Assembly (NCBI GenBank): GCA_046328505.1
Contig: JAXLWL010000003.1
Location: forward strand, 744,001 to 808,000
DNA length: 64,000 bases
Reading direction: 5' to 3'
From: JBDHWG01 sp046328505
GTDB taxonomy: Bacteria > Chloroflexota > Anaerolineae > Epilineales > JAHCIE01
Shown: positions 1-7,338 of the stretch, piece after piece
How positions within the stretch are numbered: the stretch's first letter is position 1
Layout of the letters: every line of letters begins with the position of its first letter
Notes under the pieces: model-generated
Database searches by the model: none
Seen by the model: the letters and a program-made list of their open reading frames with translations, nothing else
What the model was told of the DNA's origin: nothing
Translations under genes and position numbers: made by a program

Positions 1-312
1 AAGGCCATGATGGCCGACAAGGGCGACGCTTTCATCGCCCTCCCCGGCGGCTATGGGACGTTCGAAGAGTTCCTGGAGAGCCTGACGTGGGCGCAACTCG
101 GCCTGCACGAGAAGCCATGCGGCCTGCTGAATGTCGCGGGCTTCTACGACACACTCCTGGCGCTGGTGGATCATGCCGTGACTCAGGGCTTCATCCGCGC
201 CACCCACCGCGACATGCTCCTGGTCGACGACGATCCGGCGCGGCTCCTGGACCGCTTCAAACAGTATCGCCCCGTCGCCGTTCCGAAATGGATTACCGCT
301 AGCGACTTGTAG
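1..312 (+). CDS. LOG-family (lysine decarboxylase-like) protein, C-terminal part
   Basis: This is the C-terminal part of a LOG/TIGR00730-family Rossmann protein; the reading frame is open to the left edge, so the gene begins outside the window. The PGGYGTFEE signature of this family is visible near the start of the visible part, preceded by the KAMMAD segment that normally leads into it. Family members hydrolyse nucleoside 5'-monophosphates between base and ribose (cytokinin-activating or general nucleotide clean-up) and are cytosolic. About half of the usual ~200 residues is present. It ends just before a hairpin at 311-333. The family call is secure; the substrate is not known. Confidence 0.9.
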   Translation, partial: KAMMADKGDAFIALPGGYGTFEEFLESLTWAQLGLHEKPCGLLNVAGFYDTLLALVDHAVTQGFIRATHRDMLLVDDDPARLLDRFKQYRPVAVPKWITASDL

Positions 313-333
313 GGGCGGGTTAAGCCCGCCCCT
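311..333. terminator. bidirectional hairpin terminator
   Basis: A perfect 9-bp stem (AGGGGCGGG / CCCGCCCCT) with a 5-nt loop lies between the convergent LOG-family gene and the minus-strand gene ending at 351. A pyrimidine-rich stretch (GTCTTGCTTCC) follows on the plus strand. Confidence 0.7.
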
Positions 334-350
334 GTCTTGCTTCCATCTTC

Positions 351-761
351 CTAATCGTCGTTGAGGGCCTGAGCCGCCTTCGACGGTCCTGTCGTCCACG
401 CCGGCGGGTCGCTGGCAGGGAAGGACTCTTCGCTCGCCCGGTCAACGTACTCGTCACGTGGCATCTCGGGCGCTGACGGCCCGGACTGGTGGCCCATCCG
501 GTTCGAGATCGCCGACTTGATTCGGTCGGGCACGTCACCCGAGCGCGCGCGCTCGTTCATGCTGCGGAACAGGTCCGCGCCCGTCGACCGGTCTTCCGGC
601 TCACCACCCCGGCCCAGATAGCGGCGGATGACGAAGAAGGCCGCAACCCCCACGCCAAACGCCAGCAGACTCAGCACAATCTTCAGCAGCTTTCCAAGCC
701 AGGAACTCCCTGACTTCTCCATCGTAGCCCGTCCCTGCGTTGAAGGGAATCTTCGCGGCAT
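351..761 (-). CDS. small single-span membrane protein with SFPASDPP-type tail
   Basis: A 136-residue protein of unknown function. The first ~22 residues are polar, then one strong transmembrane segment is seen (LGKLLKIVLSLLAFGVGVAAFF) followed by RR, which predicts a membrane anchor with the remainder soluble. The tail contains EESFPASDPPAW, a short motif seen at the C-terminus of many small uncharacterised bacterial proteins. The start is supported by AAAGGAG 7 nt upstream of the ATG; an internal Met at residue 14 is a less likely start. A sigma-54-type promoter (832-847, minus) points at it, in a divergent arrangement with the gene at 947, which suggests shared stress-type control. Confidence 0.7.
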   Translation of the reverse strand: MPRRFPSTQGRATMEKSGSSWLGKLLKIVLSLLAFGVGVAAFFVIRRYLGRGGEPEDRSTGADLFRSMNERARSGDVPDRIKSAISNRMGHQSGPSAPEMPRDEYVDRASEESFPASDPPAWTTGPSKAAQALNDD

Positions 762-831
762 GCGCTACTCCTTTCTGGCTGTCCTCGGACACATCGCGCT
801 GGCGCAGTTGTCGTACGCCGCCTGACGTGGC

Positions 832-847
832 TGCAAGTTACATGCCA
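832..847 (-). promoter_or_regulatory. sigma-54-type -24/-12 promoter
   Basis: Reading on the minus strand the sequence is TGGCATGTAACTTGCA, with GG-N10-GC spacing and both core boxes intact (TGGCAY and TTGCW). The predicted start lies near 821, about 60 nt before the start codon at 761. It forms one arm of an inverted repeat with the plus-strand site at 869-884. Confidence 0.65.
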
Positions 848-868
848 CCTGACAGCCATTCCTGTTAC

Positions 869-884
869 TGGCATAAAACTTGCA
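869..884 (+). promoter_or_regulatory. sigma-54-type -24/-12 promoter
   Basis: The sequence TGGCATAAAACTTGCA has exact GG-N10-GC spacing. The predicted start near 895 leaves a leader of about 50 nt before the ATG at 947. It is divergent from and only 21 bp away from the minus-strand site at 832-847. Confidence 0.65.
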
Positions 885-946
885 CCCCCTGAGGCAGGGC
901 CGATGTGGCCTTTGGCGAAGTAGGCAGATACGGAGGTGCTTAACGA

Positions 947-2050
947 ATGGATAATACTTTCACCAATAACCCTGGCAACACCCGAAATCTGACCGGCCGC
1001 GACGTTGTCGCCGGTCTATTCCACGACAATTCTTCAGCTGAGCAGGCGGTTCGCGCGCTGCGCGATGCCGGCTTTGCCCAGGACACCATCGGCGTTGCCG
1101 TCCGCGAGCGAGACGCCGAGGGCAACATGGTCGCCGATGCTAGCGGCGGCGCGACCGCGGCCGGCCTCGTTGGCGGCGGCGTCCTCGGTGGGCTCGTCGG
1201 CTACTTGCTCGGCATCGGCGCGCTGGCTATTCCGGGCATCGGCCCCATTGTCGCGGGTGGCGTTCTGGCCACGACCCTCGCCGGTGCGGCGATCGGTGCG
1301 GGAGCGGGCGGCCTCATCGGCGCGATGACCACGATGGGTATCCCGGAGGAAGAGGCGACGCACTTCAACACCGGTTTCGAGCGCGGTGACACGCTCGTGA
1401 CCGTCCGCGCGGGCAACCGCGTGATGCAGGCGCTCCAGATTCTCGAGCACTATGGCGCCGACACCGGCCCCGGCGGCACGCACTACAAGGCTCACGACAA
1501 CGGCAGCGAGGCCGGCGCGACGACTGCCGGCGCGTTGGGCGGCGGCGCGGCTGGCGCGGCGACGGGCGCGGTGATCGGCGGCCCGGTCGGCGCGGCCGTG
1601 GGCGGTGTTGTCGGCGGCACGGCGGGCGCGGTCGCAGGCAAGGCATCCGAGGATGCTCAGCGGCGCGAGCCGAACGAGGGTAACGAGGGCACGACAGGCG
1701 GCGCCGTCGCGGGTGGCGTCGCCGGCGCGGCGGCCGGCACAGCCGTGGCCGGACCGGCCGGCACGATCCCGGGCGCGTTGATTGGCGGCACGGCCGGGGC
1801 GACGGCAGGGCACGCGGCAGGCGGCGAGACCGCCAAGGATCGCGACCAGGCGACCGACCGCGAAATGCGCGATACGCAGCGGACCAGCGGCAAAGTCATC
1901 AACGAGAACATCGTGAACCGCGACGCGACCGGCCGCGACATGACCGACTACGACCGCAACGATGTTATCAACCGCAACATCGTCACGCCCGACGATGACG
2001 ACGATACGACGGACCTGCACGGGAGCATCGACAAGGCTTCAAACCGCTAG
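947..2050 (+). CDS. YflT-like N-terminus with Gly-zipper repeats, stress-type protein
   Basis: A 367-residue protein. Residues ~18-70 (VVAGLFHDNSSAEQAVRALR, then DAGF...IGVAV) look like the heat-induced stress protein YflT/general stress 17M domain. Three Gly/Ala-rich stretches follow (about residues 65-130, 185-230 and 245-290) with GxxxG/GAAxG glycine-zipper spacing, which could form membrane-inserted or oligomeric helices. The tail is polar and Asp/Asn/Arg-rich. The ATG is preceded by GGAGG with suitable spacing. A sigma-54-type promoter lies upstream and a strong terminator follows. The domain call is moderately sure; the cellular role is inferred only from the family (envelope or general stress). 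Confidence 0.7.
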   Translation: MDNTFTNNPGNTRNLTGRDVVAGLFHDNSSAEQAVRALRDAGFAQDTIGVAVRERDAEGNMVADASGGATAAGLVGGGVLGGLVGYLLGIGALAIPGIGPIVAGGVLATTLAGAAIGAGAGGLIGAMTTMGIPEEEATHFNTGFERGDTLVTVRAGNRVMQALQILEHYGADTGPGGTHYKAHDNGSEAGATTAGALGGGAAGAATGAVIGGPVGAAVGGVVGGTAGAVAGKASEDAQRREPNEGNEGTTGGAVAGGVAGAAAGTAVAGPAGTIPGALIGGTAGATAGHAAGGETAKDRDQATDREMRDTQRTSGKVINENIVNRDATGRDMTDYDRNDVINRNIVTPDDDDDTTDLHGSIDKASNR

Positions 2051-2070
2051 CCGTTCACCGAAGCAGTTCG

Positions 2071-2107
2071 ACAGGGCCGCACCTCATCGCGGCCCTGTTC
2101 TTTTCTC
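2071..2107 (+). terminator. rho-independent terminator
   Basis: A 10-bp stem ACAGGGCCGC / GCGGCCCTGT with an 8-nt loop is followed by a T-rich tract (TCTTTTCTC), directly after the stop codon of the Gly-zipper gene. Confidence 0.85.
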
Positions 2108-2117
2108 CCCCGCCATC

Positions 2118-2133
2118 TGGCACCCTTCTTGCT
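2118..2133 (+). promoter_or_regulatory. sigma-54-type -24/-12 promoter
   Basis: TGGCACCCTTCTTGCT is a full consensus match with GG-N10-GC spacing, placed just after the terminator of the preceding gene and about 105 nt upstream of the GTG at 2238. Confidence 0.65.
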
Positions 2134-2237
2134 ACCCCATAGGCTGCTTACGCATCCTGCGTGGGCAGTAGTACTGTGTCGAGTTTGTTTGCGAATGTGG
2201 TGTAGTGGTAGTCGATGAGTTAACAAGGAGGTTAACA

Positions 2238-2756
2238 GTGAGAGATCGAGAAGACCAGGATACGGGCCGCATGGGTAACCTGACCGAGCGCAAGCGAGAA
2301 GGGGATAACATGCGCGACGAACGCGCGGCGGGTGGTAGCAGCGGCCCAAGCACGAGCAGCGAGAGTTTCGACAGCGCGCACCGCAACCAGTATGGCGGCC
2401 ACACCGGCGACGAGGCCGGCATGACCGATAGCGCGCATCACAGCGGCGACGTCAAAACACGCGGCGCAAACGACATGAGCAGCCGCCAACAAGGTTCGTC
2501 CGATATGGACGATGATATGGAGACCGGAGGCGGCGGCGCCGGCCGCCGGCGCGAGTTCGGCAACACCGGCGGCGCCGGTTCGTCCGGTGACATGGGTTCC
2601 AGCGGTTCCGGCTCGTCCGGTGGCATGGGCTCCAGCGGCTCTAGCTCGTCCGGCGGCATGGGCAGTAGCGGCTCTAGCTCGTCCGGTGGCATGGGCTCCA
2701 GTGGCTCCGGCTCGTCCGGCGGCATGGGTGGCAGCACGGAAGGTAACGAGGGCTAA
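2238..2756 (+). CDS. small hydrophilic protein with Ser/Gly/Met repeats
   Basis: A 172-residue, strongly hydrophilic and probably disordered protein. The N-terminal ~110 residues are charged and rich in Arg, Asp, Glu and Ser. The last ~45 consist of about five tandem units of roughly ten residues, GSSGSxSSGGM type. A GTG start at 2238 is chosen because AAGGAGG sits 6 nt before it; an upstream in-frame GTG at 2205 lacks a ribosome site. No family is recognised. Composition resembles desiccation- or stress-protective hydrophilins, but that is only a suggestion. It sits between other stress-type genes and has its own sigma-54-type promoter. Confidence 0.65.
   Translation: MRDREDQDTGRMGNLTERKREGDNMRDERAAGGSSGPSTSSESFDSAHRNQYGGHTGDEAGMTDSAHHSGDVKTRGANDMSSRQQGSSDMDDDMETGGGGAGRRREFGNTGGAGSSGDMGSSGSGSSGGMGSSGSSSSGGMGSSGSSSSGGMGSSGSGSSGGMGGSTEGNEG
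2580..2740 (+). repeat. in-frame tandem repeat coding Ser/Gly/Met units
   Basis: About five approximate ~30-bp direct repeats (GGTTCC/GGCTCT...TCGTCCGG(T/C)GGCATGGG) lie in frame at the 3' end of the gene, so copy number could change without a frameshift. Confidence 0.75.
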
Positions 2757-2772
2757 AGCCTCGATGTATCTG

Positions 2773-2807
2773 TCGCTCTGGGCAGGTGAGACTCCTTCCC
2801 AGAGCGA
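2773..2807 (+). other. intergenic hairpin before DUF892 gene
   Basis: A perfect 10-bp stem (TCGCTCTGGG / CCCAGAGCGA) with a 15-nt loop and no T-tract. It lies between the Ser/Gly-repeat gene and the DUF892 gene, so it may be a processing site or a partial terminator. Confidence 0.5.
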
Positions 2808-2888
2808 TCATCGTGTGTCCGACATCCTGGAGTACGACCATCTCGGCGGTCACCAGGGCAGCAGTTTGAAAAGACAAAGGAGAAAAGT

Positions 2889-3455
2889 ATGCAGCTGAAT
2901 TCCGTACACAGCCTGTTCCTGTCGGAGCTGGCCGACATGTATGACGCCGAGCAGCAGATTACGAAGGCGCTCCCGCAGATGATTGATGAGACCAAGGATT
3001 CCCGGCTGAAGAACCGCCTTCAGACGCACCTCGAGGAGACGCGGCAGCAGGTGAAGAATCTAGAGGCGTGTTTCCAGTCTCTCGGTGAAAAGGCCGAGGC
3101 TGAGAAGTGCATGGGTATCGCGGGCATCATCGGCGAGAAGCAGAAGATGACCGGTGAGAAGCCCTCCCAGGACGTCCTCCAGGCGATCGACCTGGGCGCC
3201 GGCCTCAAGGTCGAGAACTACGAAATCGCCTCGTACACGTCGCTTGTCGGCATGGCGGTCATGATGGGCCACGCCGAGTGCGAGCGCCTGCTGAAGGAGA
3301 ACCTCCAGCAGGAGAACGACATGGCCCGGTTCCTGGAGCAGAACTCGGCCCGCCTGATGGATGAGCTTGGCGACCACACCGGCGAGAAGAACATGGCCGG
3401 CAACGGCCGCGGTAACAGCGGCCCCCACGGCATGCGCCCCAGCAGCGCGCGCTAA
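2889..3455 (+). CDS. DUF892/YciF-like ferritin-fold protein
   Basis: A 188-residue member of the DUF892 (YciE/YciF) ferritin-like family. The opening SVHSLFLSELADMYDAEQQI and the helices ending in the Glu/His positions of the four-helix bundle (HLEETRQQVKNLE; ENYEIASY; HAECERLL) are characteristic. Family members are stress-induced, and some show ferroxidase-like activity. The final ~30 residues are a disordered Gly/Asn-rich tail. The ATG is preceded by AAAGGAG. It has no promoter match of its own that I can see and may be transcribed with the gene at 2238. A terminator follows. Confidence 0.88.
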   Translation: MQLNSVHSLFLSELADMYDAEQQITKALPQMIDETKDSRLKNRLQTHLEETRQQVKNLEACFQSLGEKAEAEKCMGIAGIIGEKQKMTGEKPSQDVLQAIDLGAGLKVENYEIASYTSLVGMAVMMGHAECERLLKENLQQENDMARFLEQNSARLMDELGDHTGEKNMAGNGRGNSGPHGMRPSSAR

Positions 3456-3470
3456 GGGATAGCAGCCCCA

Positions 3471-3500
3471 GTGAGGCCGGCCCGGCGGGTCGGCCTCTTC
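3471..3500 (+). terminator. rho-independent-type terminator
   Basis: An 11-bp stem with one wobble pair (GAGGCCGGCCC / GGGTCGGCCTC) is followed by TTCTGATTC, 15 nt after the DUF892 stop codon. Confidence 0.7.
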
Positions 3501-3523
3501 TGATTCCCGGCGATAACGCTCCC

Positions 3524-3539
3524 TGGCACGCCGTTTGCA
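3524..3539 (+). promoter_or_regulatory. sigma-54-type -24/-12 promoter (best match)
   Basis: TGGCACGCCGTTTGCA matches the extended consensus TGGCACG-N4-TTGCA exactly. The predicted start near 3551 gives a ~30-nt leader that contains GAGGAG before the ATG at 3582. Confidence 0.7.
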
Positions 3540-3581
3540 TATATGCCTATGCTGCACAAAGGCTCATCGAGGAGTTAGAAG

Positions 3582-4433
3582 ATGACTGTGCTGGGGCGGC
3601 TGGGGCTGAGTTTTGGAGGTGGCAAGACGGGGGTCAAGCTCGATTATCGGCGGGTGAAACTGGGTGACGCGGTAATCAACTACGCGGTGGCCGGCGCGGG
3701 TCACCCCATTATCCTGATACATGGCCTGGCTGGTTCGCACCGCTGGTGGCAGCGTACCGTCCAGGCTTTCGCGCGCCAGGGGCGCGTGTACTCCATCGAC
3801 CTCGTCGGCTTCGGCGAGAGTCGGGGTGACGTTGGGTTCGATCTTGAAGAAGGCGCTCGCTACATCGCGCAGTGGATGGAGTACCTGGACCTTCGCGCCG
3901 CTACCGTGATCGGCCACTCCATGGGCGGCTATATTGCCGCCGAGCTGGCCGCCGACTACCCTGACAAGGTAGCCATCCTCATCCTGGTCGATGCAGCGAC
4001 CACGCCGCTGGGTGTCAACCTGGTGCGCAATGCCATGTCGATGGCGCAGGAGGCACGGCGAGCGCCCTTGACGCTCCTGCCGACATTCTTCGACGATGTG
4101 CGGCGCGCCGGGTTCAGGACCATCTGGCAGGCGGGAATGCAGCTCTGTACCGCTGACATTCGCCCCAAGCTCGCGCGCATCCAGCAGCCGACTCTGCTCG
4201 TCTGGGGCGAGAAGGATATGCTCACCCCGATCAGCTTCGCCCACAGCCTGGTCAGGATTATGCCCAACGCCCGCCTCGTCACACTCGATGGCTGCGGCCA
4301 CGCGCCACACTGGGAGCGCGCCGAGGAATTCACCGACATCATTCTCGCCTTCATCAAGTCCCACCGCCGCAAGAGCGGTATCGGGCGGAAGGCGGCAGCC
4401 GAGACGACACGCAACATCTCGAATGCAGCGTAA
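3582..4433 (+). CDS. alpha/beta hydrolase
   Basis: A 283-residue alpha/beta-hydrolase fold enzyme. The oxyanion-hole segment HGLAG (about residue 47), the nucleophile elbow GHSMGG (about residue 111), an acidic residue in WGEKDMLTP and the catalytic His in GCGHAPHWE make a complete Ser-Asp-His triad. No signal peptide is seen, so it is probably cytosolic. The substrate cannot be predicted; members of this subgroup include esterases, epoxide hydrolases and C-C hydrolases. The ATG follows GAGGAG by 7 nt. It is the last gene of the plus-strand stress-type island and is convergent with recQ. Confidence 0.88.
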   Translation: MTVLGRLGLSFGGGKTGVKLDYRRVKLGDAVINYAVAGAGHPIILIHGLAGSHRWWQRTVQAFARQGRVYSIDLVGFGESRGDVGFDLEEGARYIAQWMEYLDLRAATVIGHSMGGYIAAELAADYPDKVAILILVDAATTPLGVNLVRNAMSMAQEARRAPLTLLPTFFDDVRRAGFRTIWQAGMQLCTADIRPKLARIQQPTLLVWGEKDMLTPISFAHSLVRIMPNARLVTLDGCGHAPHWERAEEFTDIILAFIKSHRRKSGIGRKAAAETTRNISNAA

Positions 4434-4497
4434 AGCACGCCAGCCGTCAATTCAAGCGCAGGGTGTTGGTGACCCGACCCCGTTTCCTGTCTCCGCC

Positions 4498-6276
4498 CTA
4501 CATTGCCTTGCGAAGAATCCCGCGCTCGTTGAGCACGGCCAGCGAGAGGGTCTTGTAACCTGCCGTCTCGAACAGCACCGTCATCACGTCGCCGCTGACC
4601 CGCTGCACCGTCCCCTCGCCCCACGAATTGTGGACGACGCGTTGCCCAAGGCTGTAGCCGACCACGCCGGTCTCGCGGCTGTGGCCGTTAGCATGCCCAT
4701 TCAACGCCCCGTCGTGGTAGCCGTTACCATTTCCGTTTCGCACGCCTGCGGCCTCCTCCCTGCCGATCTGGATCTTCTGGGTTGCGTGCTGCTCGATGTC
4801 GTTATCGCAGAGGCTACAGCATCGAGTTTCGTACTCCTCACCAAAGTAGTTGAGGATGTAGATTCGCCGACACTCGCGTGTCTCGACATAGCCGCGCATC
4901 ATGTCGATGCGGCTGCGCTCGTACGCGCGGCGGTAGTCCTCCTCGTCCAGCGATATCTTGTTGGGGTCGAAATCCGGCTCCAGCACGCGGAAGCGCCCGC
5001 GCCGCTCGCCCAGGATGCCGTCGCGCTTGAGCAGCGTGACCAGGCGGCCGAGGTCCGCTTTGCTCAGGCCGGTCACCTGCTTGAGGTCGCGCAGCGTAAA
5101 CGTGTCATCTCCCCATGCCTTGAGGCGCGCCTGCGCCTGTCGCACTTCTTCGCGGGTAAGCTGACCGCTAGAAGCCATGAAGGCCGCCCGACCCAGGTCC
5201 TCAGCGCGATAGATCAGCGTGCAGCGGGCCAGATCCCCATCGCGCCCGGCACGGCCGGCTTCCTGGTAATACGCCTCCAGACTCGTCGGGATATCGCGGT
5301 GAATGACGAAGCGAACATCGGGCTTGTCCACGCCGAGGCCAAATGCGTTGGTGGCGGAAATGACGCGCAGATCACCCGCCATGAACGCCTCTTGCACCCG
5401 GTCGCGGTCCGCCTTCTTGCGCTGACCGTGGTAGTAGTCAGACGAGATACCCATCGCGTTGAGCCACTCTGCCGTCTCCGCCGCGCCCTGGCGTGTCGCC
5501 GCGTAGATGATGCCGCTGCCCTGCATCGTCTTCCGCAGGCGCGCGCTCAGATCTGGCCCGTACTCGCTGTTCTCGCCGAGGATCAGGTCCTGGATGACCC
5601 GCCTGTCCTCGGCATCGGAGCGCACGCGGCATACCTCCAGAAACAGGTTGGGGCGGTCAATCCCGCGCACCACCAGCTCGGGCGAGCGGAGCCCCAATCG
5701 ATCCATGATCTCGGCGCGCAGCCAGGGTGTCGCCGTCGCGGTGAGGGCGAGAACAGGCGGCCGGCCGAGCTGCTGCGCGACGCTCCCCAATACGAGGTAG
5801 TCAGGGCGGAAGTCATGCCCCCACTCGGACACGCAGTGCGCCTCGTCGACGACAAACAATGAGACGTTCGCCTCCTTCATCGCCGCCATGAAATCTTCAT
5901 CGCTGAACCGCTCGGGCGTCACGTACAGCAGCTTGAACGCGCCGCGCCGAATGTCCCGCAGCTGGTAGGCCGTCTCCCCTGCCGTCAGCGCGCTGTTGAT
6001 AACCCCAACCTCGACCCCCAGGTCCGTGAGCGTCTCCATCTGGTCCTTCATCAGCGCAATCAGCGGCGACACAACCAGGGTCGTCCCAGGCAGCACCTGG
6101 GAGGTGAGTTGGTAGGTGAGGGATTTACCGGCGCCCGTCGGCAGCACCGCCATCACATCCCGCCCGTCGAGCAAGGCGCGGATGATGCGCTCCTGCCCAG
6201 GGCGAAAAGACTCGTAGCCAAATCTCTCGCGCAGAATCCTGTGGAGCTCCGCCAAAGATACATCCACAACTGCCAT
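4498..6276 (-). CDS. recQ: RecQ-family ATP-dependent DNA helicase with Tudor-like C-terminus
   Basis: A 592-residue superfamily 2 helicase. The N-terminal motif FGYESFRPGQ, Walker A TGAGKS, motif II DEAHCVSEWGHDFRPDY and motif VI QEAGRAGRDG are intact. A RecQ zinc-binding segment follows (CRRIYILNYFG, then CCSLCDND). Residues ~545-592 (GQRVVHNSWGEGTVQ, then GYKTLSLAVL) replace the usual HRDC domain and resemble the C-terminal Tudor-like domain of PcrA/UvrD. Start: the ATG at 6276 has GAGGAG 8 nt upstream; a GTG three codons earlier is too close to it. It follows the transporter gene by 33 nt in the same direction, so the two are probably co-transcribed. Confidence 0.93.
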   Translation of the reverse strand: MAVVDVSLAELHRILRERFGYESFRPGQERIIRALLDGRDVMAVLPTGAGKSLTYQLTSQVLPGTTLVVSPLIALMKDQMETLTDLGVEVGVINSALTAGETAYQLRDIRRGAFKLLYVTPERFSDEDFMAAMKEANVSLFVVDEAHCVSEWGHDFRPDYLVLGSVAQQLGRPPVLALTATATPWLRAEIMDRLGLRSPELVVRGIDRPNLFLEVCRVRSDAEDRRVIQDLILGENSEYGPDLSARLRKTMQGSGIIYAATRQGAAETAEWLNAMGISSDYYHGQRKKADRDRVQEAFMAGDLRVISATNAFGLGVDKPDVRFVIHRDIPTSLEAYYQEAGRAGRDGDLARCTLIYRAEDLGRAAFMASSGQLTREEVRQAQARLKAWGDDTFTLRDLKQVTGLSKADLGRLVTLLKRDGILGERRGRFRVLEPDFDPNKISLDEEDYRRAYERSRIDMMRGYVETRECRRIYILNYFGEEYETRCCSLCDNDIEQHATQKIQIGREEAAGVRNGNGNGYHDGALNGHANGHSRETGVVGYSLGQRVVHNSWGEGTVQRVSGDVMTVLFETAGYKTLSLAVLNERGILRKAM

Positions 6277-6309
6277 GCCTGACACTCCTCGCGTACCGAC
6301 CTATCAGCC

Positions 6310-7140
6310 TCACCGGCTGCCCGAGGTACTTTGATCTGAAGCCAACGCACTTATTTGGCCGTATTTGAATAACGCTACAAAGACAACGCCGCCAACTGCG
6401 TTCCCGAGGGTGGCGAAAACAAGGAACACGCCGATCTGCGCTACGGATGTCGCCTGGGCCGCGAAGAGACCGGCCATCGCCTCAATGGTTCCCGCGATGG
6501 AGTGGTGCAGGTGCGCCAGGCCGATAGCGAATGTCACGATGTAGACGCACACGACCTGACCGATGGTGTCGCGCCCCGCGACGACCAGCCAGGTCAGCAA
6601 CCCCATCATCCATCCGGCCAGGATGCCGCTGACGAATATGACCCACCATGGATAGTCCACGACGTAGCCGGCGATGGTAGCGAATGCTTGCGGATCGACG
6701 ACGTGAAGCGCGGGGCCAATCCAGGCAGCGACGGCGGCGAAGACCGTACCGCCAATCAAGTTCGCGACGTAGATGATGACCCACAGCCGCGCCAGCCCGC
6801 CCCACGAGGCCTGTCGGTCGAGCACGGGCAGCACGGCCTGGGTCGTGTGCTCGGTGAACAGCTCGGACCGCCCAAGGATGACGAAGATGTAGCCGATGGA
6901 ATAAGCGCTGGCTACCAGGATCCGCGAGACCGGCTCGGCAAGAAACGGGCCGGTGAGCGTGAGCATGACCCCCATGAGGAATACGCTAAAGCCCAGCTCA
7001 AAGCCGGCCGAAGTGCCGGAGAGGAACAAGCTCCAGCCAGAGCGGCCGAGCTGCTCGACCTCTTCATCGATTTGCTCCGACAGAATCGCTTCCGCCGGTT
7101 TCTTAGCCCCTTCTTGAGGCGCTGCCCTATCGGTCAGCAC
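6310..7140 (-). CDS. formate/nitrite transporter (FNT) family protein
   Basis: A 276-residue FNT-family membrane channel. After a ~40-residue cytoplasmic N-terminus there are about six hydrophobic segments. Family-type features include GFELGFSVFLMG in the first span, LGRSELFTEHT at the end of the second, and the re-entrant NLIGGTVFA and LGNAVGGVVF segments. The family passes small monovalent anions (formate, nitrite, hydrosulfide); the present member cannot be assigned to one. The GTG start is supported by GGAGG with good spacing. It is upstream of recQ on the same strand, an association with no obvious functional meaning. Confidence 0.88.
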   Translation of the reverse strand: MLTDRAAPQEGAKKPAEAILSEQIDEEVEQLGRSGWSLFLSGTSAGFELGFSVFLMGVMLTLTGPFLAEPVSRILVASAYSIGYIFVILGRSELFTEHTTQAVLPVLDRQASWGGLARLWVIIYVANLIGGTVFAAVAAWIGPALHVVDPQAFATIAGYVVDYPWWVIFVSGILAGWMMGLLTWLVVAGRDTIGQVVCVYIVTFAIGLAHLHHSIAGTIEAMAGLFAAQATSVAQIGVFLVFATLGNAVGGVVFVALFKYGQISALASDQSTSGSR

Positions 7141-7338
7141 ACTCTACCTCCGATTTCACTGTCAGCTCTATGCGACGACAGGCTTGCTCTCTAGTTGACG
7201 CTCGCAGCGTCGTCCACAGTCAAGGGAGAATAACGTGGCGCCGGACACGCTGGCGCAGCTTCCTGCGCTCCAGGCAGTCACAGGCGCTGGGCGACGGCGG
7301 TGAGGAATGTGGGTTCCTCGTCTCTACTATGGCAGCGT
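7141..7338. other. spacer between two minus-strand genes
   Basis: About 200 bp separate the transporter start from the end of the GH13 gene. No gene and no convincing promoter or terminator was found. The sequence presumably contains the promoter of the transporter-recQ pair. Confidence 0.4.

Noticed and set aside
832..884. Inverted repeat as a simple operator
   Set aside because: Each arm is a complete promoter element in itself with exact spacing, which explains the symmetry better.
4096..5862. 588-codon plus-strand open frame across recQ
   Set aside because: It is antisense to recQ, has no ribosome site and no recognisable domain; recQ motifs are intact on the other strand.
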